This document shows, piece after piece, positions 1 to 7,509 of a stretch of DNA of 7,509 nt (positions are counted from its first letter, which is position 1; the number at the start of each line of letters is the position of its first letter). The stretch is from positions 1 through 7,509 of the forward strand of contig JAKBCB010000171.1 in the NCBI GenBank assembly GCA_021808185.1, given 5' to 3'. The notes below the pieces were generated by a model. It searched no databases and had not been told where the DNA came from. It was given only the letters and a program-made list of their open reading frames with translations. A program made the position numbers and the translations under genes. Source of the DNA: Pseudomonadota bacterium (GTDB lineage: Bacteria > Pseudomonadota > Alphaproteobacteria > Acetobacterales > Acetobacteraceae).

Positions 1-564
1 GGCGCCGGCCTTGCCGTCCGAATCCGCCACCGCGTAGCTGGCGGCAGCCTTGGCCACTTCCAGCGGATCGGTGGTGATGTTGGTGAAGATGCCGTATTTC
101 GGCATCGGCCCCGGCGCCGGGCCGGAATGCCAGCCGACCACTTTTATGCCTGCCTTCAGCGCCCCCTCGGTGGCGCTGGCCTGCTCGGCGGCGTCGATCG
201 CGTCCAGCACCAGCCCGTCCGCCTTCAGCGCCACCGCCTGGCCGATGCCCTCGGCGCGGGCATTGACCGAGCCCTGGCCGTCGATCACGCGCACGTCCCA
301 GCCCAGCACCTTCGCCGCTTCCTCGACGCCCTCGGACACGCCGCGCGCGCCGCCGTTGCGCTGATCGGTGGAGACCACGACAATCAGCTTGTGCCCAGCG
401 GCCTTCGGGCCGGTGGTCGGGCCGTCCCATTTCGTCACCGGGGCGGTGATCTTCTTGATGTAGTCCTTGGTGTCTTGCAGGCTGTCGGCGCGCGCGGCAC
501 CGGCGGCCAGCAGCAGCCCGGCCGACGCCAGCAGCGTCGCCCCCAGCAGTGTTGTCCTGGTCAT
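1..564 (-). CDS. Periplasmic sugar-binding protein of ABC importer (partial, 3' end outside window)
   Basis: This is the substrate-binding subunit of the sugar ABC importer encoded by the two genes upstream; it captures the sugar in the periplasm and delivers it to the permease. I translated it by hand from the ATG at 564-562: 188 codons stay open to the window edge, where the gene is cut. The family is usually 320-360 residues, so about half is seen. Residues 1-26 form a Sec signal peptide: basic MTRT start, Leu/Ala-rich core, cleavage likely after AARA. From about residue 58 the first lobe of a Peripla_BP_4 fold begins (HKLIVVVSTDQRNGGARGV, then DGLVLDAIDA around residues 115-124, then IKVVGWHSGPAP). 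A purine-rich ribosome site, AAGGGGGAG, lies 7 nt before the start. The gene is last of the three transporter genes, as in rbsACB. The sugar cannot be named from this half. Confidence 0.88.
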   Translation of the reverse strand, partial: MTRTTLLGATLLASAGLLLAAGAARADSLQDTKDYIKKITAPVTKWDGPTTGPKAAGHKLIVVVSTDQRNGGARGVSEGVEEAAKVLGWDVRVIDGQGSVNARAEGIGQAVALKADGLVLDAIDAAEQASATEGALKAGIKVVGWHSGPAPGPMPKYGIFTNITTDPLEVAKAAASYAVADSDGKAGA

Positions 565-587
565 TCTTGAACTCCCCCTTGTCCCAA

Positions 588-606
588 CGGCCGCCGATGG
601 CGGCCG
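588..606 (-). repeat. Intercistronic hairpin between permease and binding-protein genes
   Basis: A perfect 8-bp inverted repeat (CGGCCGCC / GGCGGCCG) has only a 3-nt loop and sits in the 68-nt gap between the permease stop and the binding-protein start, about 24 nt before that start. No T-run follows, so it does not look like a full intrinsic terminator. In ABC importer operons such hairpins often protect mRNA ends or help set a different level for the binding protein. That role here is inference. Confidence 0.45.
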
Positions 607-632
607 ACGATCCGCGATGGCGGAACTGGTTG

Positions 633-1670
633 TCAGCCGGAATCGAGATTGCGCCGCACCACGGCGCGGCGCCGCTGCGCGTATCCGGCGATGCCGATGG
701 CCACGACCAGCGTCGCGCCGTTGAACAGCGGCTCGACGAAGAACGCGGCCCCGAACTGCTGGATGCCGGAAATGCCGACCGCGAGGATCAGCACGCCGAC
801 CAGCGTGCCCCACACATTCACCCGCCCCGGCTTGATCGTGGTGGAGCCGAGGAAGGCGCCGACCAGCGCGGGCAACAGGTAATCCAGCCCCACGCTCGAC
901 TGGCCGATGCGCAGCTTGGAGGCCAGCAGCACGCCGGTGAAGGCCGTGAGCAGGCCGGAGGCGATGAACACGCCGATCACGTAGCCGCGCACCGGAATGC
1001 CGTTCAGCGCCGCCGCCTTCGGGTTGGCGCCGATGGCATACAGATGCCGGCCGAGCGGCAGCCGCTCCGTCACCAGCCACAGCACCAGCGCGAGGCCGAT
1101 GACGTAGAAGAAGCCGATGGGAAATCCGCCGATCCAGGTGGCGTTGATGGCGATGAAGCCCTTCGGCAGCAGGCCCATGATCTGCCGGCCGCCGGTGTGC
1201 CAGTTGGCGATGGCGTACAGGATCGTGCCGGTGCCGAGGGTGGCGATGAAGCTGTCGATCTGCGCCACTTCCACGAGCAGACCGTTGATCAGGCCGACGA
1301 ACAGCCCGCCGGCCAGCGTCAGCGCCACGGCGACCGGCCAGTCGATGCCGTAATTGACCTGCAAGGTGATGGCGACGACGTGCCACAGCACGATGCCGTA
1401 GCCCACCGTCAGGTCGATGCGCCCGGCGATCATCGGCAGCATCGCGGACAGCGAGAGCAGCGCGATCACCGCCTTGTCGCTCATGATGGATCGCGCGTTC
1501 AGCCCGGTGGGGAACGTGTCCGGCAGCAGGATCGAGAAGAACACGATCAGCGCCACCGTGAGGATCGGCAGGCCATAAACCGGGATCAGCCGGCGCGCGC
1601 GCTCCGCCGGGCGCAGGCGGGCAAGCTCGGCGCGGGTCGGCTCAAGCGCGTTGGACTGGATCGACTGCAT
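633..1670 (-). CDS. Sugar ABC transporter permease (RbsC/XylH class)
   Basis: This is the inner-membrane channel subunit of a CUT2-type sugar importer, 345 residues, full length for the BPD_transp_2 family. After a charged cytoplasmic N-terminus (residues 1-28) there are about nine or ten hydrophobic segments, roughly at 29-50, 64-82, 88-104, 112-134, 140-156, 180-200, 229-250, 262-278, 286-303 and 316-331. The stretch GRHLYAIGANPKAAALNGI at residues 207-225 is the conserved cytoplasmic loop that contacts the ATPase in this family. The C-terminus is short and basic. The start ATG lies 3 nt after the ATPase stop codon, with GGGTGA just upstream, so translation is probably coupled to the ATPase. 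The binding-protein gene follows after 68 nt. The class is clear; the transported sugar is not known. Confidence 0.92.
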   Translation of the reverse strand: MQSIQSNALEPTRAELARLRPAERARRLIPVYGLPILTVALIVFFSILLPDTFPTGLNARSIMSDKAVIALLSLSAMLPMIAGRIDLTVGYGIVLWHVVAITLQVNYGIDWPVAVALTLAGGLFVGLINGLLVEVAQIDSFIATLGTGTILYAIANWHTGGRQIMGLLPKGFIAINATWIGGFPIGFFYVIGLALVLWLVTERLPLGRHLYAIGANPKAAALNGIPVRGYVIGVFIASGLLTAFTGVLLASKLRIGQSSVGLDYLLPALVGAFLGSTTIKPGRVNVWGTLVGVLILAVGISGIQQFGAAFFVEPLFNGATLVVAIGIAGYAQRRRAVVRRNLDSG

Positions 1671-1673
1671 GGC

Positions 1674-3221
<1,548 letters not shown>

Positions 3222-3380
3222 GCGCCGTCCCTCCCCCTTCGTGCCGCGTTCTGCTTGGACGCAGGCCACCCGACATGGGGCGGCCCATCATGGCGGCTCA
3301 GACGCAACAAGACATCAGACCGGGGAGGTGCGCAACGCCAATTCGGCGCGGCCGGGACGGGCCCGGCCGCGCCGGCGGGC
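3222..3380 (-). other. Intergenic region, lactonase stop to ATPase start
   Basis: This 159-nt gap lies between two co-oriented genes. It holds a strong hairpin near the lactonase end and the ATPase ribosome site at the other end. I found no convincing -35/-10 pair for a separate transporter promoter. The transporter could therefore use a promoter I cannot recognise, or depend on readthrough from the lactonase gene. Confidence 0.5.
3345..3373 (-). terminator. Strong GC hairpin after the lactonase gene
   Basis: A perfect 12-bp inverted repeat (GGCGCGGCCGGG / CCCGGCCGCGCC) with a 5-nt loop starts 7 nt after the lactonase stop codon. The stem is entirely G/C. On the transcribed strand the next bases are GAATTGG, so there is no clear U-tract. 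Hairpins without U-tracts are common at gene ends in high-GC bacteria. It may end the lactonase transcript or only reduce readthrough into the transporter genes. Confidence 0.6.
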
Positions 3381-4298
3381 TCAGCAGTATTTCTTGCCGT
3401 GCGCGTTGACGTAGATCGCGTACAGCGAGGTCTGGCCCATGATGTACAGCCGGTTCAACTTGCGCGTGCCGAACGTCAGGTTGCCGACGATCTCCGGCAC
3501 CGGGGTTTTACCGATCAGCGTGCCGTCCGGGTGATAGGTGTACACGCCGACGCCGGTGGAGGTCCAAACATGGCCCTTGGTGTCCACGCGGAAGCCGTCG
3601 TACAGCCCGGCATCGCACGTGGCGAACACCTTGCCTTCCTCCACGGTCTTGCCGTCCGCGCGGACCTTGAAGACGCGGATCACCGGCTTGAACGACGGAT
3701 CGTGTGTGGTGCCGGTGTCGGCGACATACAGCAGGCTCTCGTCGGGCGAGAACGCGATGCCGTTCGGCTTGTTCATGTCGGTGATGACGGCCGTCACCTC
3801 GCCGCTCTGCGCGTCGATGCGATAGACGTAGCTGGCGCCGATCTCGGAGGGATGGACGTAGCCCTCGTATTCGGAATCGATGCCGTAGGTCGGGTCGCTG
3901 AACCAGATCGAGCCGTCCGACTTCACCACGGCATCGTTGGGCGAGTTGAACCGCTTGCCCTGGTAGTGCGAGGCCAGCACCTTGCGGCTGCCGTCGTGCT
4001 CGATGCGGCTGACCACGCGGCCGCTGTGCTCGCACGAAATCAGCCTTCCCTGCTGATCGACGGTATGGCCGTTGTGGTGGCCGTCCTGCGCGCGGAACAC
4101 GGTGACGGAGCCGTCATCCTCGTTGTAGCGCATCAGCCGGTCGTTCGGGATGTCGGAGAAGATCAACTGGCGGGCGGCGGGGAAATACGCCGGGCCTTCC
4201 GCCCAGCGCGCGCCGGTCCACAGTTTCTCAAGTTTGGTGTGGCCGAAGATCAGCGCGTTGAATCGCGGATCGAGCACGATGTGCGGGCTGTCGCTCAT
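3381..4298 (-). CDS. SMP-30/gluconolactonase family lactonase
   Basis: This predicted metal-dependent sugar lactonase opens an aldonolactone (for example glucono- or xylonolactone) to the free acid; 305 residues, full length for the family, a six-bladed beta-propeller. Visible family residues are the metal Glu34 in AEGPAYF, Asn121 in NSPNDAVV with SDGSIWFSDPTYG (127-139) after it, metal Asn179 in NKPNGIAFSPDESLLYVAD (176-194), and metal Asp234 in LYDGFRVD (232-239). There is no signal peptide, so it should be cytoplasmic. The frame stays open far upstream, antisense to the peroxidase gene. I chose the ATG at 4298-4296 because GGAGGGAA lies just before it and the conserved N-terminus starts there. 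It is co-oriented with and upstream of the sugar ABC genes, which fits joint sugar catabolism. The exact lactone is not predictable. Confidence 0.9.
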   Translation of the reverse strand: MSDSPHIVLDPRFNALIFGHTKLEKLWTGARWAEGPAYFPAARQLIFSDIPNDRLMRYNEDDGSVTVFRAQDGHHNGHTVDQQGRLISCEHSGRVVSRIEHDGSRKVLASHYQGKRFNSPNDAVVKSDGSIWFSDPTYGIDSEYEGYVHPSEIGASYVYRIDAQSGEVTAVITDMNKPNGIAFSPDESLLYVADTGTTHDPSFKPVIRVFKVRADGKTVEEGKVFATCDAGLYDGFRVDTKGHVWTSTGVGVYTYHPDGTLIGKTPVPEIVGNLTFGTRKLNRLYIMGQTSLYAIYVNAHGKKYC

Positions 4299-4323
4299 TG
4301 GGGTTCCCTCCGGTCTTGGGGGC

Positions 4324-4341
4324 ACGGCGCCCCTGCGCCGT
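4324..4341. repeat. Inverted repeat near predicted lactonase transcription start
   Basis: Two perfect 7-bp arms, ACGGCGC and GCGCCGT, are separated by CCCT. The repeat lies 26-43 nt upstream of the lactonase start codon and covers the expected transcription start of the promoter predicted at 4344-4371. It could be an operator or an mRNA leader hairpin. Short GC-rich inverted repeats also arise by chance at this base composition. Confidence 0.3.
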
Positions 4342-4343
4342 CC

Positions 4344-4371
4344 AGCATAGCCCATCGCGCGCGGCTGGGAA
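4344..4371 (-). promoter_or_regulatory. Candidate sigma70-type promoter for the lactonase gene
   Basis: On the minus strand a -35 like TTCCCA (4371-4366; 4 of 6 consensus bases) and a -10 like TATGCT (4349-4344; 4 of 6) are 16 nt apart. This would start transcription near 4337, about 38 nt before the lactonase ATG. It is the best promoter match I saw in the divergent region, but it is unproven. Confidence 0.35.
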
Positions 4372-4380
4372 TGGCCGCGC
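4359..4380. repeat. Inverted repeat over predicted -35 element
   Basis: Perfect 7-bp arms GCGCGGC and GCCGCGC are separated by 8 nt (TGGGAATG). The predicted -35 box of the lactonase promoter lies in the spacer, which would suit a dimeric repressor or activator. No regulator gene is in the window to support this. Confidence 0.28.
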
Positions 4381-4409
4381 CCACGGCAAACCGTCATGCC
4401 GGCGCATGG

Positions 4410-4438
4410 TTGCGCGCGCTCCTGGCGCCTCCCATATG
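4410..4438 (+). promoter_or_regulatory. Weak candidate promoter for the peroxidase gene
   Basis: TTGCGC (4410-4415) and CATATG (4433-4438) are 17 nt apart and end 28 nt before the peroxidase ATG. Each box matches only 3 of 6 consensus bases, so the support is mainly position and spacing. Confidence 0.2.
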
Positions 4439-4466
4439 CGCGCCACCGCAACAAGGGGTGGCTGGA

Positions 4467-5456
4467 ATGCACAGCACGCTGATCCATCGGGCGGCCATCG
4501 CCGCCATCGTCGGCCTCGCCACGCTGGCGCCGGCCTGGGCGGACGACACCTCCGTGCCGGAGCAGATCGTCAACGGCATGAACAAGGTCTGGGGCAGCCA
4601 TCCCGGCTTCCGCGCCAACCATGCCCGCGGCATCGTCACCGAAGGCAGCTTCGTCCCCGCGCCGGGTGCCGCCGGCCTCAGCAAGGCGGCAATCTTTGCG
4701 GGCGGGCCCGTGCCGGTCACGGTGCGGTTTTCCGACGCCACCGGCGTGCCGACCCTGCCCGATGGCAGCCCGTATGCGAACCCGCACGGCATGGCGATCA
4801 AGTTCCACCTCGCCGACGGCAGCGAAATGGATATCGTGGACAACTCGCTGAAATTCTTCCCGGTGGCCACGCCCGAGGATTTTCGCGACCTGTTCGCCGC
4901 CATCGCCGCGAGCGGGCCGGACAGCCCGCATCCCAACAAGCTGGAACAGTTCATCGGCGCACACCCCTCCGTGCCCGCCGCCAGCGCCACCGTCGCCACG
5001 CCGGGCAGCCTCGCCCAAGAAGCCTATTTTGGCGTCGACGCCTTCATCTTCGTCAACAAGGACGGCAAGCGGCAGCCGGTGCGCACGCAAATCCTGCCCG
5101 TCGCCGGCGTGGAGCACCTGACGGCGGATGCGGCGGCCAAGGAACCACCGACCTTCCTGATGGACGAAATGCGCGCCCGTCTCGGCAAGGAAAAAGTCTC
5201 CTACCGCCTGCTCGCGCAACTCGCCGAACCGGGCGACCCGACCAACGACGCCACCAAGCCCTGGCCGGACACGCGCAAGACCGTCGAACTCGGCACCATC
5301 ACCCTGACCTCGGTCGCCGCCGACAGCGCCACCGCCGAAAAAGCGCTGCTGTTCCTGCCCGGCAACCTCGCCGACGGCATCGAGCCATCCGACGACCCGC
5401 TGATCGACGCACGCAACCAGGCGTATGCGGTGTCGTTCGGAAGGCGGCAGCAGTAG
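4467..5456 (+). CDS. Secreted catalase-family peroxidase (SrpA-like)
   Basis: This is a predicted periplasmic haem enzyme of the small catalase-related group that breaks down peroxides, usually acting more as a peroxidase than as a true catalase. It has 329 residues, against about 480 or more for classical catalases. Residues 1-25 are a Sec signal peptide ending APAWA. The distal His52 is in NHARGIVTEGSF. VRFSDATG (86-93) and NPHGMAIKFH (105-114) are the conserved core. DIVDNSLKFF (122-131) replaces the classical VGNN..VFF with Asn126. Near the C-terminus GIEPSDDPLIDARNQAY (304-320) matches the proximal haem site, with Arg316 four residues before ligand Tyr320. The reading frame stays open for more than 3.9 kb upstream, but only the ATG at 4467 gives a signal peptide and the family start; AAGGGG lies about 9 nt before it. 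It is divergent from the lactonase and convergent with the amidase. Confidence 0.9.
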   Translation: MHSTLIHRAAIAAIVGLATLAPAWADDTSVPEQIVNGMNKVWGSHPGFRANHARGIVTEGSFVPAPGAAGLSKAAIFAGGPVPVTVRFSDATGVPTLPDGSPYANPHGMAIKFHLADGSEMDIVDNSLKFFPVATPEDFRDLFAAIAASGPDSPHPNKLEQFIGAHPSVPAASATVATPGSLAQEAYFGVDAFIFVNKDGKRQPVRTQILPVAGVEHLTADAAAKEPPTFLMDEMRARLGKEKVSYRLLAQLAEPGDPTNDATKPWPDTRKTVELGTITLTSVAADSATAEKALLFLPGNLADGIEPSDDPLIDARNQAYAVSFGRRQQ

Positions 5457-5460
5457 CCGC

Positions 5461-5492
5461 CCGGCCCCCGTCCGTCAGCGCACGGGGGCCGG
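5461..5492. terminator. Shared bidirectional hairpin between convergent genes
   Basis: A perfect 11-bp inverted repeat (CCGGCCCCCGT / ACGGGGGCCGG) with a 10-nt loop fills most of the 45-nt gap between the peroxidase stop and the amidase stop. Its position between two converging genes suggests that it ends both transcripts. Neither side has a good T-run. Confidence 0.65.
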
Positions 5493-5501
5493 ATCGTCGG
5501 C

Positions 5502-7031
5502 TCAGGCGGTGATCTTCTTCCAGTCGGTCGCGGCCTCGAATGCCGCGGCCGCGCGATAGACGGTGGTCTCGTCGTACATCTTGCCGACCAACTGCATGCC
5601 GACCGGCAGGCCGCCCGCCATGCCGCACGGCACGCTCATCGCCGGATGGTGGGTGCAGTCGAACGGCGAGGTGTTCGGCAGCATCTCGAAGCCGCGTTGC
5701 AGGATCTCGGCGATCGGCGCGTTGTCGTCCGGGATCGGCGTCGCCGTCATCGGCACCGTCGGCATCAGCAGCAGGTCGTAGCTGCCCAGCACCGCGTCGT
5801 ACGCCGCGCGCAGGCGGCGCACCAGATTCTGCGCCTTGGCGTAGTAGTGGCCACGATAATGCGTCGTCATGTAGTGGCCGAGCAGCATCGTGTTCTTCAG
5901 CGTGTCGGAAAGCTCGTCCGCGCGGTTGCGCCACGCGCTGTGCCAGTCGAGCATCGACGTGACATACAGCCCCTGCCAGTTGAAGCCGAACCCGTTGCCC
6001 AGCATCATCTGCACCGTGGCCCCCTCGGCCGCCACCGGCAGCCAGATCGCCCCACCCACCGCGTGCATCGGGATCGAGACGGTCTCCACCGTCGCGCCCA
6101 GCGACTTGAACTTCTCCGCCGCCGCCATCACCAGCTCATCGACCTTGGCCATGCTCTGCGGCAGGCCGAAGCCCTCCTTGACCACGCCGATGCGCAGCCC
6201 CGCCGCGCCCTTGCCGAGCGCGGCGCGATACTCCTGCGGCTGGCCGCCATACTGGCGCGGGTCGAGCCCGTCCGGGCCCGCGAGCACTTCGAGCAGCAGC
6301 GCGTTGTCTTCCACCGAGCCGGTGATCGGGCCGGTATGGTCGATGGTCAGCTCGATCGGCATGATGCCGGTGTACGGCACCAGCCCGTGCGTCGGCTTCA
6401 TGCCGTAGGTGCCGGAATAGGCGGACGGCATGCGGATCGACCCGCCCTGATCGCCGCCGAGCGCCATGTCCACTTCGCCGAGCGCCACCAGTGTCGCGCT
6501 GCCGGAGGAGGAACCGCCGGCGGAGTAGCCCATCTTGTGCGCGTTGTGCACCGGGCCGGTGGAGCTGGTGTGGCTGCCGCCGGAGAAGCAGAAATACTCG
6601 CACACCGCCTTGCCGACGATGGTGCCGCCGGCATCCAGCACGCGCACCGCGACCGTCGCGTCCACGTCCGGCATGTAGCCTTCCATGGTGGCGGCGCCGT
6701 TCATCATCGGCACGCCGGCGAGGCAGATGTTGTCCTTCAGGACGACCGTCTTGCCCTTGAGCTTGCCGCTCGCGGCGCCCTCGACCTTGGTCTTGATGTA
6801 CCAGGCGTTGCGCGCGTTCTCCTCGCCGCGCGGCCGGTAGCCGGGCGTGCGCGGATACTTCACCGCCGGCAGTTCATCCGTCATGCGGTCGATCAGATGA
6901 TACGCGCCGATGCTGGGCCCGAGGGCGGCGAGATGCGACGCCAGATCCTCGTCGGTGAAGGTCATGCCGAGGTCGGCGGCGACCTCGCGCAGTTGCTCCG
7001 TGGTCGGAGCCTTGACGGTGCCGAGTGTCAT
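5502..7031 (-). CDS. Amidase signature family amidase (nitrile-hydratase-associated type)
   Basis: This cytoplasmic hydrolase is predicted to convert an amide to its acid and ammonia; 509 residues, normal for the family. The Ser-cisSer-Lys triad is visible: Lys99 in VVLKDN, cis-Ser174 in GYSAGGSSSGSA (168-179), and nucleophile Ser198 in GGDQGGSIRMPS (192-203). The GGDQGGSIR form, followed by KPTHGLVPYTG (212-222) and IDHTGPIT (230-237), resembles the aliphatic and enantioselective amidases linked to nitrile metabolism in Rhodococcus and Pseudomonas more than GatA; that closeness is from memory of the family. The frame continues upstream into the ATPase gene, but the ATG at 7031-7029 has AGAGGAGA 7 nt before it and gives a normal N-terminus. 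It sits 13 nt after a UrtE-like ATPase gene, so it probably hydrolyses the imported compound. The substrate is unknown; no nitrile hydratase is in view. Confidence 0.92.
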   Translation of the reverse strand: MTLGTVKAPTTEQLREVAADLGMTFTDEDLASHLAALGPSIGAYHLIDRMTDELPAVKYPRTPGYRPRGEENARNAWYIKTKVEGAASGKLKGKTVVLKDNICLAGVPMMNGAATMEGYMPDVDATVAVRVLDAGGTIVGKAVCEYFCFSGGSHTSSTGPVHNAHKMGYSAGGSSSGSATLVALGEVDMALGGDQGGSIRMPSAYSGTYGMKPTHGLVPYTGIMPIELTIDHTGPITGSVEDNALLLEVLAGPDGLDPRQYGGQPQEYRAALGKGAAGLRIGVVKEGFGLPQSMAKVDELVMAAAEKFKSLGATVETVSIPMHAVGGAIWLPVAAEGATVQMMLGNGFGFNWQGLYVTSMLDWHSAWRNRADELSDTLKNTMLLGHYMTTHYRGHYYAKAQNLVRRLRAAYDAVLGSYDLLLMPTVPMTATPIPDDNAPIAEILQRGFEMLPNTSPFDCTHHPAMSVPCGMAGGLPVGMQLVGKMYDETTVYRAAAAFEAATDWKKITA

Positions 7032-7044
7032 GGGGGTGTCTCCT

Positions 7045-7509
7045 CTAGTGGGACGCCGGAGTGTCGGGTCCGGCGCCGATGAATTCCTGTTCGAGCGACG
7101 GGTCGCAAATCGCCGCGCGGTCGAGTTCGCGCCCGATGCGGCCACGATGGATCAGCAGCACGCGGTCGGCGAGGCCGCGGATGAAGTCGAGATTCTGCTC
7201 GACGAGCAGAACCGCCAGCCCTCGCCTGCGACGAAGCTCGCCGATGCGCTCGATCATCGCCTGCACGATGGAAGGCTGGATGCCCTCCGTCGGTTCGTCG
7301 AGCAGCAGCAGGCGCGGCGCGCCGGCGAGCGCGCGGGCAAGTGCGAGCAGTTGCTGCTCGCCGCCCGAAAGCGCGCCGCCGGGGCGGTCCATCAGGCGCT
7401 TGAGTTCGGGGAATTCCTCGACCGCTTCGGCTTCCGCCTGTTCGCGCGGGCGGCGCTTGGCCAGCGCGCCGAAATGCAGGTTTTCCCGCACCGACAGGCC
7501 GGGAAAGAT
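7045..7509 (-). CDS. ABC transporter ATP-binding protein, urea/short-chain amide class (UrtE/FmdF-like; 5' end outside window)
   Basis: This is the C-terminal 154 residues of an ATPase subunit of a branched-chain-amino-acid-type (HAAT) importer. The frame is open to the window edge; the first visible residues, IFPGLSVREN, follow the Q-loop in this family. The rest shows the signature LSGGEQQLLALARAL (47-61), Walker B LLLLDEPTEG (67-76) followed by IQPSIVQ, and VEQN (103-106) where many ABC ATPases have the switch His, as is usual in LivF-type proteins. DEPTEGIQPSIV is typical of UrtE and amide-transport relatives rather than amino-acid LivF. The Walker A is outside the window. The stop codon TAG overlaps the amidase ribosome site (AGAGGAGA) and the amidase begins 13 nt later, so the two are surely co-transcribed. 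UrtD- and permease-type genes are expected just beyond the right edge. Confidence 0.88.
   Translation of the reverse strand: MFPGLSVRENLHFGALAKRRPREQAEAEAVEEFPELKRLMDRPGGALSGGEQQLLALARALAGAPRLLLLDEPTEGIQPSIVQAMIERIGELRRRRGLAVLLVEQNLDFIRGLADRVLLIHRGRIGRELDRAAICDPSLEQEFIGAGPDTPASH

Noticed and set aside
3222..3269. 16-codon longer ATPase start at 3269
   Set aside because: No clear ribosome site precedes it, while a strong one precedes the ATG at 3221, and the extra residues do not match the family.
3275..3288. Short palindrome ATGGG-GCGG-CCCAT upstream of the ATPase gene as an operator
   Set aside because: With only 5-bp arms, a match of this size is not surprising in a 159-nt GC-rich gap, and no promoter was found near it.
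3303..4455. The 9-mer CGCAACAAG occurs in both intergenic regions (3303-3311 and 4447-4455) and could be a shared regulatory site
   Set aside because: One exact 9-mer shared between two gaps of about 160 nt is within reach of chance, it has no symmetry, and its distance to the nearest start differs.
4299..5219. N-terminal extension of the lactonase on the minus strand
   Set aside because: The extension lies antisense to the peroxidase gene, whereas the ATG at 4298 has a good ribosome site and the family N-terminus.
5646..7082. 478-codon plus-strand open frame antisense to the amidase
   Set aside because: The amidase on the other strand has full catalytic motifs; this frame is Arg/His/Gln-rich with no domain and is a codon-bias shadow.

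Overview
The window comes from a GC-rich genome. Third codon positions are mostly G or C, there are no long AT-rich stretches, and long spurious open frames run antisense to the real genes. Together with the gene families present, this points to an alphaproteobacterium, perhaps Rhodospirillales/Acetobacteraceae. That placement is inferred from composition and family flavour, not from a phylogenetic marker. No mobile element, tRNA, rRNA, CRISPR array or phage gene is visible. The window reads as ordinary chromosomal metabolic DNA, and I do not see a previously undescribed system in it.

Left part (1-3221, minus strand): a sugar-type (ribose/xylose-class, CUT2) ABC importer. It is transcribed leftward in the order double ATPase, permease, periplasmic binding protein, the same order as E. 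coli rbsACB. The ATPase and permease genes are 3 nt apart. A 68-nt gap with a perfect 8-bp hairpin separates the permease from the binding protein, whose 3' end lies outside the window.

Middle (3222-5501): an SMP-30/gluconolactonase-family lactonase lies upstream of the ABC genes on the same strand, separated from them by a strong hairpin. It is divergent from a plus-strand, signal-peptide-bearing catalase-family (SrpA-like) haem peroxidase. The 168-nt divergent region holds a plausible promoter overlapped by two 7-bp inverted repeats. A sugar importer beside a sugar lactonase suggests uptake and oxidative catabolism of an aldose or its lactone. The peroxidase may remove peroxide in the periplasm.

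Right part (5502-7509, minus strand): a signature-family amidase of the nitrile-hydratase-associated type lies 13 nt downstream of the 3' part of an ATPase gene of the urea/short-chain-amide (UrtE/FmdF-like) class. This suggests a second transport operon that imports an amide or urea-like compound, with the amidase hydrolysing it in the cytoplasm. It converges on the peroxidase gene at a shared hairpin terminator.

All intergenic gaps are under 170 nt.
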